A DNA stretch of 17,884 nucleotides. Source: Desulfatirhabdium sp040755275 (GTDB lineage Bacteria > Desulfobacterota > Desulfobacteria > Desulfobacterales > Desulfatirhabdiaceae). Under the pieces are notes generated by a model that ran no database searches, was not told the DNA's origin, and worked only from the letters and a program-made list of their open reading frames with translations. Location of the stretch: positions 1 to 17,884 of the forward strand of contig JBFMBE010000066.1 in the NCBI GenBank assembly GCA_040755275.1. The letters are read 5' to 3'. The translations under genes were made by a program, and so were the position numbers. Shown one piece after another: positions 8,824 to 13,704 of this stretch (within the stretch, counting starts at the first letter, position 1; each line of letters starts with the position of its first letter).

Positions 8824-9138
8824 TGATGGCCCCGCAAAAAGTCAGGAAGTCTCTGTCGAGTCGCGGGGTGACTGGGGAACCTTTTTCGATGCTGCGAAAA
8901 AACTCAGCCACCCGATCTCGTAGGATCGGGCGGATAGCCAAACTTGGGATACCGGATTGCTGAGTTGCAACAGGATGTTTTTCAAGCGAATATCAATGAA
9001 GCATCTCCACCCGATCCAACGATATCCGGCGGCTTCAAACACGTTTTCGCAGCAATCTCAAAAGGCTTCCCCAGCCACCCCGCTTATGCCCGACATTTAC
9101 GAAAAGCACGGGAAAATCGACTTTTTGCGACTCCATCA
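8824..9138. mobile_element. Complete MITE-like foldback element (copy B, 315 bases)
   Basis: The tips are TGATGGCCCCGCAAAAAGTC (8824-8843) and GACTTTTTGCGACTCCATCA (9119-9138), an imperfect inverted pair. Further in, GGGGTGACTGGGGAACCTTTT on the left pairs with AAAAGGCTTCCCCAGCCACC on the right, so the arms fold back over about 100 bases. No 4-base target duplication is evident (GTGG on the left, GAAA on the right). There is no transposase gene. The copy starts 47 bases upstream of the putA start codon, so the putA promoter must lie in that gap or inside the element. Confidence 0.85.
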
Positions 9139-9239
9139 GAAATGAGAACTCGGAAAATCGGCGACCGGTCGGTTCCCCATACAGGAGTTTCATCCAGAAC
9201 GGCTTGCCTCGGCGACAGAGGAAAGCCGATGTCCAGATT

Positions 9240-10037
9240 TCAGGTTGCCGTTCGTCGACCCGTAATCATACGTCGCAGGGCCGAAATGGGGCCTTCCTGG
9301 GGGGCGGGATTCGGGTCAAAGACATAGCCGATGGACCGAAGACTCTTGAAATACTGGGGATGCTTCGGGTCAGGCTCGAAATACTTCCGGAACCGTACGA
9401 TGAAATTGTCCACTGTCCGGGTCGTTGTGTCCTTGCTATAGCCCCAGACCACTTCGAGAAGGTATTCCCTTCGGAGCGGTTTACCAGGATTTTGGGCGAA
9501 GACCTTGAGCAGCCGGGTCTCATGCATCGTCAACTGAACGGTCCCGATCTCGCCCTGGGCCGTAGATGTGGCAAAATCGATCCAGTTCGATCCGAAGCGG
9601 AAGATGGTCTGTTCGGCATCGGTTTTGTCCGGTTGTCTACGTTCGGTTTCCCGGTACCAGTCCATCCGGGTGAGCAGCCGGTGTACCCGAAGCAGGAATT
9701 CGTCGAGGTCGAAGGGTTTGGCCAGGTAATCGTCGACCCCGAGTGCGAGCCCTCGAATGCGGTCTTCTGTACTGCCCCTTGCCGACAGAATCAGAACTGG
9801 CAGTTTTTCGTCCTCTAACCGAATGTTTTGGAGAACCGACAGGCCGTCCATCCCCGGGAGCATGATGTCGAGAACGATCAAATCGGGTCGCCATCGTTTC
9901 CATGTCTGAAGGGCTGCCGTTCCGCTGGTTTCGACAGCAACCTCATACCCCTGCAGGTTCAGATTCAGCTTGAGTCCTTCCGAAATATGGGGGTCATCCT
10001 CGATGATCAGAATTCGATGGGTGGGATTATCCGGCAT
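9240..10037 (-). CDS. OmpR/PhoB-family two-component response regulator
   Basis: This 265-residue transcription factor is controlled by phosphorylation. The receiver domain (about 7-120) has the acidic pair in IIEDD (residues 13-15), phospho-acceptor Asp57 in LIVLDIMLPGMDG and the conserved Lys107 in LAKPF. A winged-helix DNA-binding domain follows (about 150-245): LTMHETRLLKVFAQNPGKPL, then WGYSKDTTTRTVDNFIVRFRK and SLRSIGYVF, typical of OmpR/PhoB. ATG 10037 follows a strong AGGAGAG ribosome site that lies within the last codons of the kinase gene. The two genes overlap by 11 bases, so this is its cognate partner and the pair is translationally coupled. The target genes are unknown. The divergent acyltransferase gene next to the operon is a candidate by position only. 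Confidence 0.93.
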   Translation of the reverse strand: MPDNPTHRILIIEDDPHISEGLKLNLNLQGYEVAVETSGTAALQTWKRWRPDLIVLDIMLPGMDGLSVLQNIRLEDEKLPVLILSARGSTEDRIRGLALGVDDYLAKPFDLDEFLLRVHRLLTRMDWYRETERRQPDKTDAEQTIFRFGSNWIDFATSTAQGEIGTVQLTMHETRLLKVFAQNPGKPLRREYLLEVVWGYSKDTTTRTVDNFIVRFRKYFEPDPKHPQYFKSLRSIGYVFDPNPAPQEGPISALRRMITGRRTAT

Positions 10038-10992
10038 GGAACTCTCCTGTGCAAGGCAGAAGGAAAACGAATTCGGAGCCTCTGCCTGGGCCTGGGCTCG
10101 TCGCGAAGACGCTTCCCTTGTGTGCCCGGGCGATGCTTTTCACGAGATACAAGCCAAGGCCGCTTCCTGAGGTGTTGATTTGGCCCGGCTTTTCGACCTT
10201 ATAGAATTTGCGGAAGATTTTGTCGACCTCGGAGGACGCGATACCGATTCCGTTGTCCACAAAGCGTACGGCGATTTCACTGGTTCTGCGCTCGATGTAG
10301 ATGTCGACTTGCGGTGTTTCGGACTGGTTGTACCGAAAGGCATTCGTGATCAAATTCGACAGGACGACCTCAAAAAGGGTTTTGTTAATCCGGCAGTGAA
10401 AGGAACCCTTAGATGCCGGATGGAACAGGACCATTCCTTTCCGCGTCAAATCGGGATGTTCCTCCAGGAAAGACCGAATGAATTCCGCCAGGTCGACGTC
10501 CTCGAAATGCTCCTGAAAATGTCCGCTTTCGAGTTTGGCGATCATCAGCATCCGATTGATGGTTCCGGAAAGCCTTGAGACATCCTGAACCATATAATCG
10601 ATATATTTTCGTTGCTCCTCCGTATACAACCGGTATTTCAAGGCGGTATCCAGGTAGAGTTTCAAGGATGTCACCGGGGTCTTGAGTTCGTGGGTGAAGG
10701 TGTGGATGAAATTCTGCTGAAGTGCATACAGTTTCGACAGCTTCTGATGGTACAGAAAAATGATGAAGGTTCCGGTGAACATGACGGCCATCAGCACCGA
10801 CAGAATCAGGATGACCACCCATACCCGGGAGGCCAGTACTTCGTTCCGATCGACATTGAATCGGATCAGAATGGCATCCAGGTCGGTCGTGACCCGCATG
10901 TACCAGTAAATGTACAGAAAGAGGGACGTGACGACAGCTGCAGTCGACAAAATGAAAATGACCAGAGGGTGGAGGATCCAGCGAGGCTTCAT
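10027..10992 (-). CDS. Membrane sensor histidine kinase with short periplasmic loop
   Basis: This 321-residue inner-membrane kinase should phosphorylate the response regulator encoded next. Two transmembrane helices (about 8-29 and 58-80) enclose a periplasmic loop of only about 28 residues (MRVTTDLDAILIRFNVDRNE and a few more). No HAMP or PAS domain is evident between the second helix and the dimerisation domain, so the sensor is minimal. The H-box FTHELKTP places the phospho-acceptor at His101. The ATPase part has the N-box LSNLITNAFRYN (about 211-222), the G1 box VDNGIGI (245-251) and the G2 box GSGLGLYLV (276-284). The kinase gene is transcribed first and the regulator second. With so small a loop, the signal may be sensed within the membrane or through a partner protein; this is inference. 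Confidence 0.92.
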   Translation of the reverse strand: MKPRWILHPLVIFILSTAAVVTSLFLYIYWYMRVTTDLDAILIRFNVDRNEVLASRVWVVILILSVLMAVMFTGTFIIFLYHQKLSKLYALQQNFIHTFTHELKTPVTSLKLYLDTALKYRLYTEEQRKYIDYMVQDVSRLSGTINRMLMIAKLESGHFQEHFEDVDLAEFIRSFLEEHPDLTRKGMVLFHPASKGSFHCRINKTLFEVVLSNLITNAFRYNQSETPQVDIYIERRTSEIAVRFVDNGIGIASSEVDKIFRKFYKVEKPGQINTSGSGLGLYLVKSIARAHKGSVFATSPGPGRGSEFVFLLPCTGEFHAG

Positions 10993-11102
10993 ATCGTTTC
11001 GTCCGATGGCGGATATTTATGTAAAAGTTCTGTCACGAGATGGAATCCTGCTGTTTCATTCCGGTGAAAATGGGTCAATATCATTCAGTAGGCGGCCCCG
11101 CT

Positions 11103-11126
11103 GCATGACGGGGATCGACGTCATGC
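11103..11126. promoter_or_regulatory. Perfect 8-base inverted repeat, candidate operator
   Basis: GCATGACG at 11103-11110 is the exact reverse complement of CGTCATGC at 11119-11126, separated by 8 bases. It lies in the 242-base region between the divergent kinase and acyltransferase genes, 109 bases upstream of the acyltransferase start. The position suits a shared operator, and the stem could also form in RNA. OmpR-type regulators usually bind direct repeats, so it need not be a site for the adjacent regulator. Confidence 0.35.
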
Positions 11127-11178
11127 TTGCGAATAGGCACCCCCGCCATCTTGCTGGTCAATAGAGGGTGGCTGACGT

Positions 11179-11207
11179 TTGAGTAGGCAGGCATGGCCTG
11201 ATACGCT
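11179..11207 (+). promoter_or_regulatory. Candidate sigma-70-like promoter of the acyltransferase gene
   Basis: TTGAGT (11179-11184) and TACGCT (11202-11207) are separated by 17 bases and lie 28 bases upstream of the start codon. Four of six bases fit the -35 consensus and about three fit the -10, so this is a weak call resting on spacing and position. Confidence 0.3.
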
Positions 11208-11234
11208 GTTCATTTCATTTGTTGAGGAGTTCGT

Positions 11235-12158
11235 ATGATACGTTCGTTGCTGTCGACATTGCGGGGAAGTATATCCCTACTGCTGTATGGAATCAACACG
11301 GTGGTCCTGGTCCCTCCGCTTCTGGTCGTCGCCTTGTTCAAGTGGATCGTCCCTCACAGCGGATGGCGCAGGGGCTGTGACAAGGTACTCAATGGAATCG
11401 CCGGCTTGTGGATCAGCATCAACAACTGGAACATCCGAACCATTCACCGCGTTCGTTGGGACATTTCCGGTCTCGAAGACCTATCTCCCGATCAATGGTA
11501 CATGGTGCTTGCCAACCACCAGTCCTGGGTCGACATTCTCGTTCTGCAGGCCATTTTTCATAAACGAATTCCCTTTCTGAAGTTTTTCCTGAAAAAGGAA
11601 CTCATCTGGGTGCCGTTTCTAGGGCTTGCTTGGTGGGCGCTCGATTTCCCGTTCATGAAGCGCTATTCCCGGTCCTTCATCGAAAAGAATCCTCATTTAA
11701 AGGGTCGTGACCTTGAAATCACCCGAAAAGCCTGTGAGAAATTCAAAAGCATTCCGGTTTCCATCACCAATTTCGTTGAAGGGACGCGGTTTCACCGCCT
11801 GAAGCAGGAAAAGCAGGGCTCGCCCTATCGATACCTGCTCAGGCCGAAGGCGGGTGGGTTGGCCTTTGTCATGTCGGCCATGGGGGATCACATGCAGCGT
11901 ATCCTCGATGTCACCATCGCTTACCCGAGCGGTGCGAAGACGTTCTGGGATTTTGTCTGCGGGAAAATCGGCGAAATTCGGGTGAAGGTACGTTCGATAC
12001 CCATCGATGAGGCCTTTCGTGGGGATTACCTGAACGATCCGCATTTCCGTGAGAGAATGCAGCAGCGGCTCAATGCCATGTGGGCGGAGAAAGATCGGCT
12101 GATGCAGACGATGATGAAACAGCTTCCCTACGATCAGGGCACCGTCGAAGCCATCTGA
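11235..12158 (+). CDS. PlsC/YihG-type 1-acyl-glycerol-3-phosphate-like acyltransferase
   Basis: This 307-residue acyltransferase is probably membrane-bound and transfers a fatty acyl chain to a lysophospholipid or related acceptor. The catalytic HX4D motif is NHQSWVD (His95, Asp100). The acceptor-binding motif is FVEGTR (181-185), and a later motif around RPKAGGLAFV matches the family. A long hydrophobic stretch at about 13-37 anchors the N-terminus, and the segment KKELIWVPFLGLAWWALDF (about 120-138) is typical of E. coli YihG and eukaryotic LPGAT-like members. The length also fits YihG better than PlsC, which is about 245 residues. The start is well supported by TTGAGGAG just upstream of ATG 11235. 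It stands alone, divergent from the two-component operon and followed by repeat elements. The acceptor lipid is not determinable from sequence. Confidence 0.88.
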   Translation: MIRSLLSTLRGSISLLLYGINTVVLVPPLLVVALFKWIVPHSGWRRGCDKVLNGIAGLWISINNWNIRTIHRVRWDISGLEDLSPDQWYMVLANHQSWVDILVLQAIFHKRIPFLKFFLKKELIWVPFLGLAWWALDFPFMKRYSRSFIEKNPHLKGRDLEITRKACEKFKSIPVSITNFVEGTRFHRLKQEKQGSPYRYLLRPKAGGLAFVMSAMGDHMQRILDVTIAYPSGAKTFWDFVCGKIGEIRVKVRSIPIDEAFRGDYLNDPHFRERMQQRLNAMWAEKDRLMQTMMKQLPYDQGTVEAI

Positions 12159-12199
12159 ATTTCAGGAATTTTTCTCGTGGTTTCGGGTTTGACCATATG

Positions 12200-12509
12200 T
12201 GATGGCGTCGCAAAAAGTCGCTAACCACCGATTTTCTTTCAAAGCCGGGCCTCCAGCAGGAGGGCGGGTGGTGTTTTGCGAAGCAGCGGAAACTGTTTGA
12301 AGCAGCCGGAGATCGTTGGATCGGGCGGACGCAATTCATTTATATTGGTTTGAAAAACAGTATATTGGAAACCATCAAACCATTCTTTCCATTTTGGCCA
12401 TCCGCCCGATCCTACGAGCTCGGGCTGCTGAGTTTTTCCGCTGCTGAGCAAAATTCACCCGCCTTCCTGCGGGTCAAATGAGAGGGCCTGACTTTTTGCG
12501 ACTCCATCA
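12200..12509. mobile_element. Complete MITE-like foldback element with 4-base target duplication (copy D, 310 bases)
   Basis: The tips TGATGGCGTCGCAAAAAGTC (12200-12219) and GACTTTTTGCGACTCCATCA (12490-12509) match at 19 of 20 positions as an inverted pair. TATG lies directly outside both tips (12196-12199 and 12510-12513). Nested inverted repeats continue inward: GGATCGGGCGGA (12318-12329) with TCCGCCCGATCC (12401-12412), and GGTTTGA (12347-12353) with TCAAACC (12375-12381). Its core is inverted relative to copy B. There is no transposase. Confidence 0.88.
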
Positions 12510-12513
12510 TATG

Positions 12514-12607
12514 TGATGGCCCCGCAAACAGTCAGGAAGTCTCTGTCGAGTCGCGGGGTGACTGGGGAACCTTTTACGTAGCAAGCTCAAAAGGCTTCCC
12601 CAGCCAC
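12514..12607. repeat. Internally deleted, truncated MITE-like element (copy E)
   Basis: It begins with tip TGATGG at 12514, sharing the TATG at 12510-12513 with copy D, and follows the left arm of copy B up to GGGGAACCTTTT. It then jumps to the right-arm sequence AGCAAGCTCAAAAGGCTTCC and stops at 12607 without a right tip. The two arm pieces form a compact hairpin. Together with copy D it fills most of the 584-base gene-free stretch 12159-12742. Confidence 0.75.
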
Positions 12608-12631
12608 GGACTTTGGCTGGGCTTTGACGAG

Positions 12632-12668
12632 ACGATCTCTTGACGAAACATGGGATCGTGCCTAAGGT
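12632..12668 (+). promoter_or_regulatory. Candidate promoter with overlapping 6-N16-6 dyad upstream of the His-rich gene
   Basis: TTGACG (12640-12645) and TAAGGT (12663-12668) are 17 bases apart. The -35 fits five of six consensus positions and the -10 three. A dyad ACGATC (12632-12637) N16 GATCGT (12654-12659) straddles the -35 box, which would suit a repressor site. A second TTGACGA at 12624-12630 repeats the one at 12640-12646. The leader to the start codon would be about 70 bases. Confidence 0.4.
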
Positions 12669-12742
12669 AAGATGGTTTCATACGCAATCAGTTGTTGGGG
12701 GAAACCCGCCCGACCCAATCCATGTGACGAAGGAGAATCGCC

Positions 12743-13207
12743 ATGAGCCATCACGACCGCCATTTGTGCTGCCATTCGCACGATCACGGCCATTCACACG
12801 ACGATCTACATTCCCATCCGCACACCCATACCCACGCTCATCCACACGCCCATGTACACAGCCATGAGCACGAGCATGTACATGCCCATCCTCACGATCA
12901 CCACGGGGAACACAGCCATGATCATGACCGTGTGACCGCAGCGTGCGCACATCATCATGATGCCCACGCGGCCGGTGACTTGCCTGAAGCCGACATGGGA
13001 GATATCCGTGGGAAGTTGGAAAAGCTGCTCGATCATTGGTTGAGGCACAACAGCGATCATGCCGATAACTATAGGTTGTGGGCCGACAGGGCAAGGAAAG
13101 CTGGAATGCAGGATCTTGCAGGACAGATTGAAGAGTTGGCGGTGATGAACCGTGCCATCAACGATAAGATCGTTGTTCTGCAACAGCAATTTTTTCCGAA
13201 GTCGTGA
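12743..13207 (+). CDS. Small histidine-rich, probably Ni/Zn/Co-binding protein
   Basis: This 154-residue protein has about 32 histidines in residues 1-75, mostly alternating His-X with Ser, Pro, Ala, Asp or Glu, plus a CC pair at 9-10 and Cys68. Such tails bind Ni, Zn or Co in metallochaperones and metal stores. After about residue 85 a helical domain follows: KLEKLLDHWLRHNSDHADNY and a further amphipathic helix ending near 148. The HW..HN..H pattern recurs in small His-rich proteins of anaerobes; I cannot name the family with certainty. There is no signal peptide or membrane segment, so it is likely cytoplasmic. ATG 12743 follows an ideal AAGGAG at 8-base spacing. No transporter or hydrogenase/urease maturation gene is adjacent, and the gene is flanked by repeats on both sides. 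Its role in storage or delivery is inference. Confidence 0.85.
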   Translation: MSHHDRHLCCHSHDHGHSHDDLHSHPHTHTHAHPHAHVHSHEHEHVHAHPHDHHGEHSHDHDRVTAACAHHHDAHAAGDLPEADMGDIRGKLEKLLDHWLRHNSDHADNYRLWADRARKAGMQDLAGQIEELAVMNRAINDKIVVLQQQFFPKS

Positions 13208-13338
13208 TCATGCATCACTAGGCATTCTCGATCCCATACTCAGGCTCTGCAATCACAAGAAATCGTGTTGAAACGACTTTCTGGAGTTCCAGGCTGATTG
13301 TCTTGCCTGAGATTAGCGAGTCCGAGATCATTCATTTC

Positions 13339-13493
13339 TGACGGCTTCGCAAAAAGGCCGGATGCTGTGTCGTGCTGCATCCCTCGTCATTGCGGCGTAC
13401 GTTTCAGTACGCCTCATTCCTCGGGATTTGCACTCCTTGCCTGCGGCCTTTTTTCGAAGCCGTCCATATGATGGACTTTTTGCGACTCCATCA
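13339..13493. mobile_element. Chimeric foldback element with 4-base target duplication (copy F, 155 bases)
   Basis: The main body is a different palindromic unit: GACGGCTTCGCAAAAAGGCC (13340-13359) pairs at 19 of 20 positions with GGCCTTTTTTCGAAGCCGTC (13445-13464) and encloses the perfect hairpin GGCGTAC/GTACGCC (13394-13400 and 13407-13413). It is followed by the standard family tip GACTTTTTGCGACTCCATCA (13474-13493). TTTC lies directly outside both extremes (13335-13338 and 13494-13497). There is no coding content. Confidence 0.75.
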
Positions 13494-13497
13494 TTTC

Positions 13498-13704
13498 TGA
13501 TGGCCCCGCAAAAAGTCGCTAACCACCGATTTTCCTTCAAAGCCGGGCCTCCAGCAAGAGGGCGGAGTTTTGCGAAGCAGCGGAAACTGTTTGAAGCAGC
13601 CGGAGATCGTAGGATCGGGCTGCTGAGTTTTTCCGCTGCTGAGCAAAATTCACCCGCCTTCCTGCGGGTCAATCCAGAGGGCCTGAATTTTTGCGGGTTC
13701 ATCG
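13498..13704. mobile_element. MITE-like foldback element with deleted core (copy G, 207 bases)
   Basis: It starts TGATGGCCCCGCAAAAAGTC (13498-13517) and follows copy D closely in both arms but lacks about 100 bases of the core, joining GGAGATCGTAGGATCGGGCT. The right tip has diverged to GAATTTTTGCGGGTTCATCG (13685-13704). That tip contains the stop codon of the hybrid kinase gene (13699-13701). The arm includes a CCCGC-CTTCCT-GCGGG hairpin that could help end transcription. Confidence 0.8.

Noticed and set aside
8282..8923. 213-codon plus-strand ORF opposite the start of putA
   Set aside because: It is antisense to the strongly supported PutA frame and runs into a repeat element; no recognisable domain or ribosome site.
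12156..12180. CTGAATTTCAG palindrome after the acyltransferase stop as a terminator
   Set aside because: The loop would be a single base and the stem is AT-rich and only 5 bp; the T-run is not immediately adjacent.
12678..13189. Minus-strand ORFs opposite the His-rich gene
   Set aside because: The CAC/CAT-rich repeats leave the opposite strand open by composition (runs of Met, Val, Gly); no start signals.
13208..13334. Small RNA or gene after the His-rich protein
   Set aside because: Only short chance dyads (CTGGA/TCCAG, and CTCAGGC/GCCTGAG about 60 bases apart) are visible, with no ORF, promoter or terminator.
13328..13702. 124-codon minus-strand ORF spanning repeats F and G
   Set aside because: It consists almost wholly of repeat-element sequence and matches ORFs in other copies only because the DNA is repeated.
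12196..13704. CRISPR array
   Set aside because: Repeats are inverted, of unequal length and separated by irregular sequence; there are no regular short direct repeats with unique spacers.
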